Shown here in pieces: positions 36,953 to 45,098 of a stretch of DNA of 64,000 nucleotides. The translations under genes were made by a program, and so were the position numbers. A model generated the notes under the pieces. It saw only the letters and a list, made by a program, of their open reading frames with translations, searched no databases and was not told the origin of the DNA. The stretch's first letter is position 1; the number at the start of each line of letters is the position of its first letter. Source of the DNA: Tissierella sp. MB52-C2 (GTDB lineage Bacteria > Bacillota > Clostridia > Tissierellales > Tissierellaceae); contig NZ_CP133261.1 in NCBI RefSeq assembly GCF_030931715.1, positions 1 to 64,000 of the forward strand, given 5' to 3'.

Positions 36953-37723
36953 ATGATAAAAGAAAAGGTTATGGAAGAAATAAAAACAATAGATGAAGAT
37001 ATTTCTATTGTCATAAAAGATTTAACTAATAATCAATGGATATTAAAATATAAGGAAGAAGAAGTATTTCCATCAGCTAGTTTAATAAAGATCCCAATAA
37101 TGATAGAGGCATTATATGCTGTTCAGAATGGAGAATATAAATTAGATGAAAAAATAAAGATTAAAGAAAGTGATAGAGTTGAATATAGCCTTATATCTGA
37201 GTTGAAATTAGGTGAATATCCATTAATAGATTTAATAACTTTAATGATAATCCTTAGTGATAATACTGCTACCAACATTTTGATTGAGCTTTTAGGATAC
37301 CATAGAATAAATGAAGGCATAAAAAAGCTAGATTGTAAAAATACAGTATTAAGAAGGAAAATGATGGACTTTCAGGCAGCAAAAGAAGGCAGAGAAAATA
37401 TGACTAGCCCTATGGATATGGCAATAGTCATGGAAAAGATCTATAATAAATCTATAATAGATTTAGAAAGCTGCAATATTATGATAGATATTTTGACTAG
37501 GCAAAAGCATAGGGATATGCTGCCTAGATATATTTTAGATGAAGTAACCATAGCTCATAAAACCGGTGAGTTATCTGGACTAAACCATGATATAGGTATT
37601 TTTTATTTAGAAAATATCCATTATCTAATGGGAATTTTCACTAGAAATGGAAAAGATGATCTAGAAGGAAAAAGGATCATCGGAAAAGTCTCAAAATTAG
37701 TATATGATTTATTAAATAACTAA
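36953..37723 (+). CDS. serine hydrolase of the class A beta-lactamase fold
   Basis: Protein of 256 residues with the three catalytic motifs of penicillin-recognising serine enzymes: SLIK (SASLIKIPIM, SxxK), SDN (ILSDNTATN) and KTG (AHKTGELSGLNHDIGIF). The conserved Glu of the omega loop in true beta-lactamases is not obvious. There is no signal peptide, so it should be cytoplasmic, which is odd for a beta-lactamase but fits a D-amino-acid peptidase or amidase acting on imported peptides. Start ATG 36953 follows AGAGGGTGAT; the GTG at 36944 is part of that site. It is followed by the NlpC/P60 gene, also without a signal. Function in murein-peptide breakdown is inferred. Confidence 0.8.
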   Translation: MIKEKVMEEIKTIDEDISIVIKDLTNNQWILKYKEEEVFPSASLIKIPIMIEALYAVQNGEYKLDEKIKIKESDRVEYSLISELKLGEYPLIDLITLMIILSDNTATNILIELLGYHRINEGIKKLDCKNTVLRRKMMDFQAAKEGRENMTSPMDMAIVMEKIYNKSIIDLESCNIMIDILTRQKHRDMLPRYILDEVTIAHKTGELSGLNHDIGIFYLENIHYLMGIFTRNGKDDLEGKRIIGKVSKLVYDLLNN

Positions 37724-37748
37724 ATGAAAATATTATGAGGTGATAAAT

Positions 37749-38564
37749 TTGAATAGTAAATTAGGAATTTTAAATAAAACTGTAGTACCTATAAACCTTT
37801 ATCCAAAACATCATAGTGAAATGGCTGATGAAGGTCTATATGGTATGGTAGTAAAGATTTTAGAAGATGTAGGTGAGGAGTGGTATTATATTGAGACCCA
37901 TTATGACTACAAAGGATATGTCCATGGATCCAATATGATTATGGATAATACTAGAGCCGCTGAATGGATGGACAATGCAGATAGGGTAATTATCCATGGG
38001 GTGGCAGATGTAATGCCAGAGGCTAGTTATAAAGGTTATGTTAAGAAGATGCTGACTAGAGGAGCCATAATTATAGCTACAGAAAATGAAAAGGATGGCT
38101 GGACAGAAATTCAATTATCTGACAATAGTAAAGGATGGGTTAGAACAAATTTTATAGGAAATAGGATAACTAGCTACAATAAAAATAAAGAAATGGAACT
38201 AAGGGAAAACATAGTTAAAACTGCCATGTTATATTTAGGTACCCAGTATAGATGGGGTGGAAAGAGCCCTCTAGGCATAGATTGTTCAGGATTATGTTCC
38301 ATAGCATATATGTTAAATGGGATTATAATATATAGAGATGCTATTAGAAAAGATGAGTATATGAGAAGTATTACTTTAGAGGAGATAAAGTCAGGAGATC
38401 TTCTATTTTTTCCAGGTCATGTGGCAATGTATATAGGGAATAATAAATACATACATTCAAGTGCTGGCATAGATGGAGTTAAGATTAATAGCTTGAATTC
38501 TCGAGATTCTGACTATAAAGAAGACTTAGCAAAAACTATTACAGATATAGGCAGCATATTTTAA
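37749..38564 (+). CDS. NlpC/P60 family endopeptidase with SH3 domains (YkfC-like)
   Basis: Cysteine peptidase of about 271 residues. Two bacterial SH3-like segments occupy residues ~1-140 (VKILEDVGEEWYYIETHYDYKGYVHGSNM; GWTEIQLSDNSKGWVRTNF), then the NlpC/P60 domain with YRWGGKSPLGIDCSGLCSIAY (catalytic Cys), GDLLFFPGHVAMYIG (His) and KYIHSSAG (third residue). This is the domain order of Bacillus YkfC, a gamma-D-glutamyl-L-diamino-acid endopeptidase that cuts D-Glu from DAP in murein peptides. No signal peptide is seen. The GTG at 37740 belongs to the GAGGTGAT site, so TTG 37749 is preferred. Confidence 0.88.
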   Translation: MNSKLGILNKTVVPINLYPKHHSEMADEGLYGMVVKILEDVGEEWYYIETHYDYKGYVHGSNMIMDNTRAAEWMDNADRVIIHGVADVMPEASYKGYVKKMLTRGAIIIATENEKDGWTEIQLSDNSKGWVRTNFIGNRITSYNKNKEMELRENIVKTAMLYLGTQYRWGGKSPLGIDCSGLCSIAYMLNGIIIYRDAIRKDEYMRSITLEEIKSGDLLFFPGHVAMYIGNNKYIHSSAGIDGVKINSLNSRDSDYKEDLAKTITDIGSIF

Positions 38565-38624
38565 TAATAAGTTATGCTTGAAAAAAGCTCTGAAAGATTA
38601 TAAAATATCTATACAATATTATGT

Positions 38625-38790
38625 TTTTTCGGACTTTTGATCCGATTATGGTGCTTTGTTGCAAATGACAAAGTACCACGTAAATTTTAAAAGTTGGACA
38701 GGCTTGTGGATACATATATTTTAGAAGGAATGTCCACGGGAGTGAGGAAGTTAGCGAGATTTAATTTTACAGAAAAAAGGAGGAAGTTTA
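38625..38790 (+). ncRNA. structured leader candidate before the SpmA-like gene
   Basis: Three local hairpins in the 226-bp gap: TCGGA/TCCGA (around 38634-38651), a strong TGGTGCTTTGT/ACAAAGTACCA stem near 38649-38680 (10-11 bp, one G-U), and TGGACA/TGTCCA near 38695-38735. None is followed by a T-run. They end close to the ribosome-binding site AGGAGG at about 38778. I do not recognise a known riboswitch class. It may be a regulatory leader or a degenerate repeat. Confidence 0.3.
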
Positions 38791-39396
38791 ATGATTAACT
38801 TTATTTGGGCTGGTTTACTTATAATTGGATTTGTAGTTGGAGCCTTAACGGGAAATCTTGAGGCAGTAACTAATGCAGCAATTGACAATGCAAAAACTGG
38901 TGTTGACTTAGCCCTAGGACTTATAGGTATCATGACCTTGTGGCTAGGACTTATGAAAATTGCTGAGGATTCAGGTTTAGTAGAAAAACTTGCTAGATTA
39001 TTGAAGCCATTGATGGTATGGTTATTCCCAGATGTTCCGCCAGAGCATCCTGCCATGGGTGCTATGATAATGAATATAGCTGCAAATATGTTGGGGTTAG
39101 GTAATGCAGCTACACCCTTAGGTTTAAAGGCAATGCAAGAGCTGCAAAAACTTAGTGATGACAAGGAAACAGCAACAGATGCCATGGTTACATTCTTAGC
39201 CATTAATACTTCGTCAGTAACACTTATTCCTGCATCTACTATTGGAATATTAGTTGCAGCTGGAGCGACAAATCCTACAGAGATAATAGGACCAACACTA
39301 GTAGCTACAACAGTGTCAACAATTGTTGCAATTATTGTTTCTAAGATATTTCAGAGGCTACCTAAATATCAAATAAAAAAAGCTGATAATAAATAG
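38791..39396 (+). CDS. SpmA-like nucleoside-recognition domain membrane protein
   Basis: Integral membrane protein of 201 residues with the Gate (nucleoside recognition) domain, similar to spore maturation protein A. Visible: first helix FIWAGLLIIGFVVGALTGNL, then LGLMKIAEDSGLVEKLARLLKPLMVWLFPDVPPEHPAMGAMIMNIAANMLGLGNAATPLGLKAM, which is the family core (GNAATP motif), then C-terminal helices. Paired with the SpmB-like gene 17 bp downstream. In Bacillus the SpmAB pair affects spore core dehydration; related pairs also occur beside peptidase genes (YjiG/YjiH next to IadA in E. coli), so a transport role in this cluster is possible. Confidence 0.82.
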   Translation: MINFIWAGLLIIGFVVGALTGNLEAVTNAAIDNAKTGVDLALGLIGIMTLWLGLMKIAEDSGLVEKLARLLKPLMVWLFPDVPPEHPAMGAMIMNIAANMLGLGNAATPLGLKAMQELQKLSDDKETATDAMVTFLAINTSSVTLIPASTIGILVAAGATNPTEIIGPTLVATTVSTIVAIIVSKIFQRLPKYQIKKADNK

Positions 39397-39413
39397 AGAT
39401 AGGGGGAATATAA

Positions 39414-39953
39414 ATGTTTGTAGAAATAATGGAATCAATATCAATTTATGCAATTCCTGTAATAATTGTTGGTTTTATATTGTTTGGAATGGCAAAGAAG
39501 GTTAAAGTATATGAGTCCTTTACTGAAGGAGCAAAGGAAGGATTTAATACTGCTGTAAGAATAATACCCTTTCTAGTAGCTATGTTAGTAGCCATAGGAG
39601 CTTTTAGAGCATCTGGAGCTATGGAGTTACTTACTAAGGCTTTAAGTCCTATAACTAATTTAATTGGTATGCCAGGAGAAGTATTACCAATGGCATTTAT
39701 GAGACCACTATCAGGTGGAGGAGCTCAAGGTATAATGACAGATTTAATCACGACTCATGGAACAGAATCTTTAATAGGACGTATGGCATCAGTTATGATG
39801 GGTTCTACAGAGACCACATTTTATGTACTAGCAGTATACTTTGGTTCTATAGCTGTGAAAAAGCAAAGACACGCATTGTCAGTTGGACTATTAGCAGATT
39901 TAGCAGGACTACTTACAGCAGTATTTGTAACAAGATTATTCTTTGGAATGTAA
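39414..39953 (+). CDS. SpmB-like membrane protein
   Basis: Integral membrane protein of 179 residues resembling spore maturation protein B, with the same Gate-domain fold as its SpmA-like neighbour. Core sequence: VYESFTEGAKEGFNTAVRIIPFLVAMLVAIGAFRASGAMELL, then PGEVLPMAFMRPLSGGGAQGIMTDLI (conserved RPLSG) and STETTFYVLAVYFGSI. Start ATG 39414 after AGGGGG. The LD-carboxypeptidase gene follows after 22 bp, which ties the membrane pair to peptide metabolism in this genome rather than to the dacB locus seen in Bacillus. Confidence 0.85.
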   Translation: MFVEIMESISIYAIPVIIVGFILFGMAKKVKVYESFTEGAKEGFNTAVRIIPFLVAMLVAIGAFRASGAMELLTKALSPITNLIGMPGEVLPMAFMRPLSGGGAQGIMTDLITTHGTESLIGRMASVMMGSTETTFYVLAVYFGSIAVKKQRHALSVGLLADLAGLLTAVFVTRLFFGM

Positions 39954-39975
39954 TATATAATGGGAGGACACTTTG

Positions 39976-40905
39976 ATGATTAAACCAAAAGCGTTAAAAC
40001 AGGGTGATACCATAGGAGTTATTGCACCAGCCAGTCCTACTACAGAAGAAAATGTAAAAACAGCTTACGATAAACTTGCAGAAATGGGTTTTAAAGTAAA
40101 GATGGGAAAAAGTCCCTATGAAAGATATGGTTATTTATCAGGAAAAGATAATGTAAGAGCAGAAGATATAAATGAGATGTTTAAGGACAAGGAAATAGAC
40201 GGAATTATATGCATGAGAGGTGGATATGGAACTCCTCGTATTCTAGATTTAATAGATTACGAGGCCATAAGAGATAATCCAAAGGTGTTTGTAGGATATA
40301 GTGATATTACGGCTCTCCATATAGCTTTTACTCAAATATCTAATTTAGTTACTTATCATGGGCCCATGGTATCTTCGGATATAATAGGAAGTTTTTCTGA
40401 CTTTTCTAGAGATAGTCTTTATAAGGCAATTATGGGAACAGAAGCTATAGGAACTATATCTAATCCATTAGGAGAAGATATAGTTACAATAAATGGTGGT
40501 ATAGCAGAAGGAACTATAATAGGAGGAAACTTATCCTTAATAGTTGATACAATAGGTACTCCTTATGAGATAGATGTAAAGGATAAAATCCTATTTATTG
40601 AAGAAGTAGGAGAAGAACCATATAATATAGATAGAATGCTAAATCAATTAAGATTATCAGGAAAATTACAGGAAGCCAGCGGTATAATACTTGGAGACTT
40701 CAATAACTGTGTATCTGATAAACATGATGAAAATCTAACATTAGAACGAGTAATAGAAGATCACATAAAGCCAGTGGGAAAACCTACTATATATAATCTA
40801 CAGGCAGGACATTGTGAGCCTATGATTACATTACCCTTTGGAGTAAAGGCTCGCCTTGATGCTGATAAAAAGGAACTTATAATATTGGAAACTTGTACAG
40901 AGTAA
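39976..40905 (+). CDS. LD-carboxypeptidase (S66, LdcA/YkfA-like)
   Basis: Serine peptidase of about 309 residues, family S66, that removes the terminal D-Ala from murein tetrapeptides in the cytoplasm. N-terminus KPKALKQGDTIGVIAPASPTT is typical. The catalytic Ser lies in VGYSDITALH, the Glu in LFIEEVGEEPYNIDRML, and the His in QAGHCEPMITLPFG. No signal peptide. Start is ATG 39976 after GGGAGG; the TTG three bases earlier is less likely. It is the last gene of the cluster, before a strong terminator. YkfA of the Bacillus ykf operon is its counterpart. Confidence 0.92.
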   Translation: MIKPKALKQGDTIGVIAPASPTTEENVKTAYDKLAEMGFKVKMGKSPYERYGYLSGKDNVRAEDINEMFKDKEIDGIICMRGGYGTPRILDLIDYEAIRDNPKVFVGYSDITALHIAFTQISNLVTYHGPMVSSDIIGSFSDFSRDSLYKAIMGTEAIGTISNPLGEDIVTINGGIAEGTIIGGNLSLIVDTIGTPYEIDVKDKILFIEEVGEEPYNIDRMLNQLRLSGKLQEASGIILGDFNNCVSDKHDENLTLERVIEDHIKPVGKPTIYNLQAGHCEPMITLPFGVKARLDADKKELIILETCTE

Positions 40906-40909
40906 AAGA

Positions 40910-40943
40910 ATTGCTAAATGGATTACCATTTAGCAATTTTTTT
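40910..40943 (+). terminator. terminator of the murein-peptide cluster
   Basis: ATTGCTAAATG and CATTTAGCAAT form a perfect 11-bp stem with a 6-base loop and a run of T. It marks the right end of the cluster. Confidence 0.88.
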
Positions 40944-41105
40944 ATAATGAATAGGAAATAGAAAAGTTTCACAGATGCTTTCTATATAAGATTGTTAATA
41001 TAAGCTAAAAAGGGGTATTTTAATAAAGGCAGATAAAAATTTACTTAAAAATATACTTGGAATTGACAATAGTGATTTAAATATAAAAAGAGTAGGAGTG
41101 GTTTT

Positions 41106-41984
41106 GTGTCAAAATTAAGACAAATTGAAATGGCATTTGAAGGGCCACCTACCCATTGGGTAGGCAGTGGGTTTAAGGTTAGCAATTATTTTCCATCTGG
41201 TAGGAATTTACTTGAGAGATTTAGCCCTTTTATTTTAATGGATTATAATATACCTGTGGAATTTCCACCAAGTAGAACTCCAAGAGGTGTAAGTGCCCAT
41301 CCTCATAGAGGCTTTGAAACTGTAACATTTGCTTTTGAAGGAGCAGTTGAACATCATGATAATAAAGGAAATCATGGAATTGTATATCCTGGAGATGTGC
41401 AGTGGATGACAGCAGGAGAAGGGATATTGCATAAAGAATATCATGAAAAAGAGTTCGGTAAAGCAGGAGGAATTCTCCACATGATTCAGTTATGGGTAAA
41501 TCTTCCGAAAAAGGATAAGATGACTGAACCAAGATACCAAGCAATAACTAATGAGAATATGGGAAAAGTATCTTTACCTAATGGGAAAGGAAATATTACA
41601 ATTGTTTCTGGAAATTTCAATGGAGTAAAAGGACCAGCAAAAACATTTACTCCAATGAATATTTATATAATTGATTTGATGAATAATGGCAAAGTCAAAT
41701 TAGATGAGCCAGGTAACTTCAATATGGGAATGTTGATACTTGATGGTGAAATAAAGGTAAATGACCAATCCTGTAAGGAAAAGGATTTTATTCTCTTTAA
41801 AAATGAAGATGGAGATGTAAACATTGAGGCAGTAAGTGAAAATGCTAAGATATTTGTATTAAGCGGTGAACCTATTAATGAACCTATTTTTGCAGCAGGT
41901 CCTTTTGTTATGAATACCAGAGAAGAGTTAAGACAGGCAAATGATGATTACAATAATGGGAAGTTTGGGTCATCTGATTTTTAA
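41106..41984 (+). CDS. pirin family protein
   Basis: Bicupin of 292 residues. The N-terminal cupin has the pirin metal site: SAHPHRGFETVTFAFEGAVEHHD (two His), then HDNKGNHG and AGEGILHKEYHE (His/Glu), followed by a second, degenerate cupin and the C-terminal FAAGPFVMNTREELRQANDDYNNGKFG typical of pirins. Members act as quercetinases or as redox-linked regulators, and its role here is unknown. Start: GTG 41106 (or TTG two bases earlier) after GTAGGAG. A TTGACA lies about 40 bp upstream but without a good -10. Single-gene unit. Confidence 0.88.
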   Translation: MSKLRQIEMAFEGPPTHWVGSGFKVSNYFPSGRNLLERFSPFILMDYNIPVEFPPSRTPRGVSAHPHRGFETVTFAFEGAVEHHDNKGNHGIVYPGDVQWMTAGEGILHKEYHEKEFGKAGGILHMIQLWVNLPKKDKMTEPRYQAITNENMGKVSLPNGKGNITIVSGNFNGVKGPAKTFTPMNIYIIDLMNNGKVKLDEPGNFNMGMLILDGEIKVNDQSCKEKDFILFKNEDGDVNIEAVSENAKIFVLSGEPINEPIFAAGPFVMNTREELRQANDDYNNGKFGSSDF

Positions 41985-42036
41985 TTCTAGCAAAGTTATT
42001 TTGCATTATATTATAAAAATAAAAAAAGGATTAACA

Positions 42037-42114
42037 ATGGGTAAAATGGATAAAAGCAGTACTAAAATTAGAGGATATAGAAAGACTACCGCTGAATTTG
42101 TAAAATTTTATTAA
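42037..42114 (+). CDS. possible 25-residue small protein
   Basis: Short open frame MGKMDKSSTKIRGYRKTTAEF.. preceded by AAAAAGGATT, which is an acceptable ribosome-binding site, and followed by a 10-bp hairpin at 42128. It is strongly basic (two Arg, five Lys) and has no recognised relative. It lies in the 166-bp gap between two convergent genes. It may equally be chance in AT-rich DNA. Confidence 0.25.
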   Translation: MGKMDKSSTKIRGYRKTTAEFVKFY

Positions 42115-42127
42115 TATATCATAGCGA

Positions 42128-42154
42128 ATGAGTTAGGTAAAATCCCTAACTCAT
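42128..42154. terminator. bidirectional terminator
   Basis: ATGAGTTAGG and CCTAACTCAT form a perfect 10-bp stem with a 7-base loop between pirin (+) and the GIY-YIG gene (-). It overlaps the stop codon of the latter. Confidence 0.7.
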
Positions 42155-43113
42155 AAATATATAACCATTTCATCAGGCAATGATTTAATTTCAGAATATA
42201 AAATATCTCTAAAATCCATACTTGATTTTTCGTTTGAGCTTTTTGACATGGATAATTTTAAGTTTTTGCCCGTATTAATGAAATCTTTCATATCAGATTC
42301 TGTTAAAGCAGAAAAAATAGATTTCAATAAAATTTCTCCCTTAGATATGAAAAATAATTTATATCCAGAGTTAATAGGCATTTTTAGAAGTATATCTTTT
42401 GAAAATATGGCTTTATAGCCATAGATTCCAGTTTTTAAATAGTTTAAACCATAGATCATATCTCTATAAACAGAGGCAGCTGCAAATTGAAGTTGAGCAG
42501 CCGCTCCTTTCATTTTTTTCTCCAACCCATTGATTAGCAACATCATATTTTCATCATCTGAGAAAATCTCTTGCAATGATTCTTTATTTTTTTCAAAGGC
42601 ATCTTTATCCATGGAAACAGGCACTAGATTATATTCGAAATTATAATTTTTGTCATCTTTGGTTATAGGAAAAATATTTTTAAGGGAATTAATTAATTCA
42701 ACTAGTGGGAATTTTCTCCTAAAGGGACCATAGCAATTATCTTCTCTACTATTTACTATGGATAAAGGGTTATAGATATTAAAATCTTCTACTTTTAAAT
42801 AAACATATTTTTCATCATTTTTAAGCTGTGAATTAAACATAGGTTTTATTTCTTTAATTAGACTGCATTCTAATAGTATTGCTTCTAAATGAGTATCTGT
42901 GACTATATATTCAATATCATCAATAAAAGATACCATTTTTTCTACCTTACTCCATTTGGGATTATCTGCAAAATATGAGCGTACTCTATTTTTAAGAGAT
43001 ATGCTCTTCCCAATATAAATAATCCTGCCACTGGAATCAAGCATTTTATAAATTCCAGATTGAGCTGGAATTGAATTTATTTTTTCTATTAAATGATTAG
43101 GAATTTTACTCAT
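42151..43113 (-). CDS. short UvrC/Cho-like GIY-YIG nuclease
   Basis: Protein of 320 residues with an N-terminal GIY-YIG nuclease domain (QSGIYKMLDSSGRIIYIGKSISLKNRVRSYF) followed by UvrC-like sequence (DTHLEAILLECSLIKEIKPMFNSQLKNDEKYVYLKV) and a UVR-like helix pair (EKKMKGAAAQLQFAAASVYRDMI). It lacks the RNase H-like 5'-incision domain and helix-hairpin-helix motifs of full UvrC (~600 residues). This is the architecture of Cho-type proteins, which make only the 3' incision in excision repair. Start ATG 43113 after GAGGTGAT. Single gene, convergent with pirin. The family is clear; whether it acts in repair or another role is not. Confidence 0.82.
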   Translation of the reverse strand: MSKIPNHLIEKINSIPAQSGIYKMLDSSGRIIYIGKSISLKNRVRSYFADNPKWSKVEKMVSFIDDIEYIVTDTHLEAILLECSLIKEIKPMFNSQLKNDEKYVYLKVEDFNIYNPLSIVNSREDNCYGPFRRKFPLVELINSLKNIFPITKDDKNYNFEYNLVPVSMDKDAFEKNKESLQEIFSDDENMMLLINGLEKKMKGAAAQLQFAAASVYRDMIYGLNYLKTGIYGYKAIFSKDILLKMPINSGYKLFFISKGEILLKSIFSALTESDMKDFINTGKNLKLSMSKSSNEKSSMDFRDILYSEIKSLPDEMVIYL

Positions 43114-43372
43114 GGCATCACCTCAAGAAAGTAACTAGGATTAGTCTTATTATACTGTAGAGGACTGTAATTTAAAAGTGATAAGTAAAGATTAGAATAT
43201 TTTTAATTTATTGCCCTCTATTAATTAATCTGATAAGATTAGACAAAGTAATGGAAATGGTAGGGTATGTTGATTACCTTATTTGTTAAACAAAAGTTTA
43301 CATTACAAATAAAGGTTAGTGAAAACAGAAAAATTTCAGATTTCACTTATATGAAGTTGAGGGGATATTAAA

Positions 43373-44065
43373 ATGACTGAAATAATCATAGATGATATAG
43401 AAATTGAAATAACAAAAAAGAATATAAAAAATATTTATCTATCAGTTAATCCGTCAAATGGTGAAGTAAGGATTTCTGCACCAAGGAAAATGACAGAGGA
43501 TGCCATTAGATTATTCGTTGTGTCCAAAATATCTTGGATTGAGAAGCAAAAAGAAAAGTTTGATAATCAGGAAAAGATTATGGAAAAGGAATATATTACT
43601 GGAGAAAGTCACTACTATTTTGGAGAGAGTTATTTGCTAAATGTAATATATCAAAGTAGTAACAAGGCTAAGGTAGAGATAAGAAATAAAAAATATATAG
43701 ATTTATATGTAAAAGAAGGAAGTAGCAAAGAAAAAAGAGAATATATAATAAAAGAATGGTATAGAAAAGAACTAAAATCCATTATTCCATCTATGATAGA
43801 TAAATGGGAAAAGATAATGAATTTAAAGGTGAAAGAGTGGGGAGTTAAACAAATGAAAACTAGATGGGGGACTTGTAATCCCAATGCCGGAAGGATTTGG
43901 CTAAATCTTGAACTAGCTAAAACCCCACTCCATTTTCTTGAATATATAATAGTACATGAGATGGCCCATCTCATAGAAAAAGGACATGGAGATAAATTTA
44001 AGGCTATTATGGACAAATATTATCCCAACTGGAGAAATGTAAGAAAAGAGTTGAAAATGCTATAA
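43373..44065 (+). CDS. YgjP-like M48-type metallopeptidase domain protein
   Basis: Cytoplasmic protein of 230 residues of the YgjP/DUF45 family. The N-terminal half is beta-rich (NIKNIYLSVNPSNGEVRISAPRKM); the C-terminal half contains MKTRWGTCNPNAGRIWLNLELAKTP and the zinc motif VHEMAHLIEKGHGDKF (HExxH plus a third His). The family is predicted to be metal-dependent hydrolases; some members act on nucleoside phosphates rather than peptides, so the activity is not fixed. Start ATG 43373 after GAGGGGATA. The radical SAM gene follows after 102 bp. Confidence 0.85.
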   Translation: MTEIIIDDIEIEITKKNIKNIYLSVNPSNGEVRISAPRKMTEDAIRLFVVSKISWIEKQKEKFDNQEKIMEKEYITGESHYYFGESYLLNVIYQSSNKAKVEIRNKKYIDLYVKEGSSKEKREYIIKEWYRKELKSIIPSMIDKWEKIMNLKVKEWGVKQMKTRWGTCNPNAGRIWLNLELAKTPLHFLEYIIVHEMAHLIEKGHGDKFKAIMDKYYPNWRNVRKELKML

Positions 44066-44167
44066 CAATAAATAACTTCATGGAAAAGCAGAGATACAAT
44101 ATATAAAAATATAGTATAATAATATAGAGTAAAAGTAGTTATGGAATTTGAAGAGAGGTAATTTATA

Positions 44168-45076
44168 ATGTCAAAAAGATATAATACATTAAATGAAGAA
44201 TTGAGAAGACAATTTGGCACTAAAGTAATGAAATTATCTTTAGATGGTGGATTCACCTGTCCTAATAGAGATGGTACGGTTGGTATAAGGGGTTGTATAT
44301 TTTGTGGTGAGGAGGGTTCAGGAGAATTTGCAGGAAGGAGAACTACTTCTATAAAAGAGCAGGCAGAGGATCAAAAAAAACTTTTATCAAAAAAGTGGGA
44401 TGCCGACAAATACATAGTTTACTTTCAAAACTTTACGAATACCTACGGAAAGATTGAGAGACTTAAATCTTTATATTATGAAGCTATGAATATAGAAGGG
44501 GTTGTAGGTATTGCCATAGCCACAAGGCCAGATTGTTTAGATGAACAGGTTATTGATTTATTAGAAGAATTAAATGAAAAAACTTATCTATGGATAGAGT
44601 TGGGACTTCAAACTATCCATGAGAGAACATCTAAGTTTATTAGAAGAGGATATACTTTATCTATATATAATGAAGCAATAGAGAAATTGAAAAAACGAAA
44701 TATTAAAGTAGTGACTCATATAATATTAGGGCTGCCAGATGAGAACAGAGAAGAAATTTTAGATACAGTAAAATTTGTGGCAAATACAAATACTTGGGGG
44801 GTTAAACTTCACTCCCTATATATCCAAAAGGATACAGATCTATATAATTGTTTTATAAAAGATCCATTCTATATAATGAGTAGGGAAGAATATATATCTT
44901 TAGTAGTAGATGCTTTAGAATTAATTCCTCCCAGTATGGTAATTCATAGAGTAACCGGAGATGGAAAAAGGGAGTTGCTCCATGAGCCTATATGGAGCTT
45001 AGATAAGTTGAAAGTACTGTCTTCTATAGATAAAGAGCTAAAATTAAGGGACTCTTATCAGGGTAAAGGAATATAA
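44168..45076 (+). CDS. YhcC family radical SAM protein
   Basis: Radical SAM protein of 302 residues, of the YhcC/TIGR01212 family. The iron-sulfur cysteines lie in FTCPNRDGTVGIRGCIFCGEEG (C-x11-C-x2-C, characteristic of this family), followed by GSGEFAG, ATRPDCLDEQVIDLLEEL and WIELGLQTIHERTSKFIRRGY, then HIILGLPDE and GVKLHSLYIQKDTDL. The reaction is not established for the family. Start ATG 44168 after AGAGGTAAT. It is followed by the LysM gene in its own transcription unit. Confidence 0.9.
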   Translation: MSKRYNTLNEELRRQFGTKVMKLSLDGGFTCPNRDGTVGIRGCIFCGEEGSGEFAGRRTTSIKEQAEDQKKLLSKKWDADKYIVYFQNFTNTYGKIERLKSLYYEAMNIEGVVGIAIATRPDCLDEQVIDLLEELNEKTYLWIELGLQTIHERTSKFIRRGYTLSIYNEAIEKLKKRNIKVVTHIILGLPDENREEILDTVKFVANTNTWGVKLHSLYIQKDTDLYNCFIKDPFYIMSREEYISLVVDALELIPPSMVIHRVTGDGKRELLHEPIWSLDKLKVLSSIDKELKLRDSYQGKGI

Positions 45077-45098
45077 ATATTTTAAAGTACTCATTGTA

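Noticed and set aside
41020-41116. Short frame IKADKNLLKNILGIDNSDL.. just before pirin
   Set aside because: No ATG, GTG or TTG start with a ribosome-binding site was found; probably chance.
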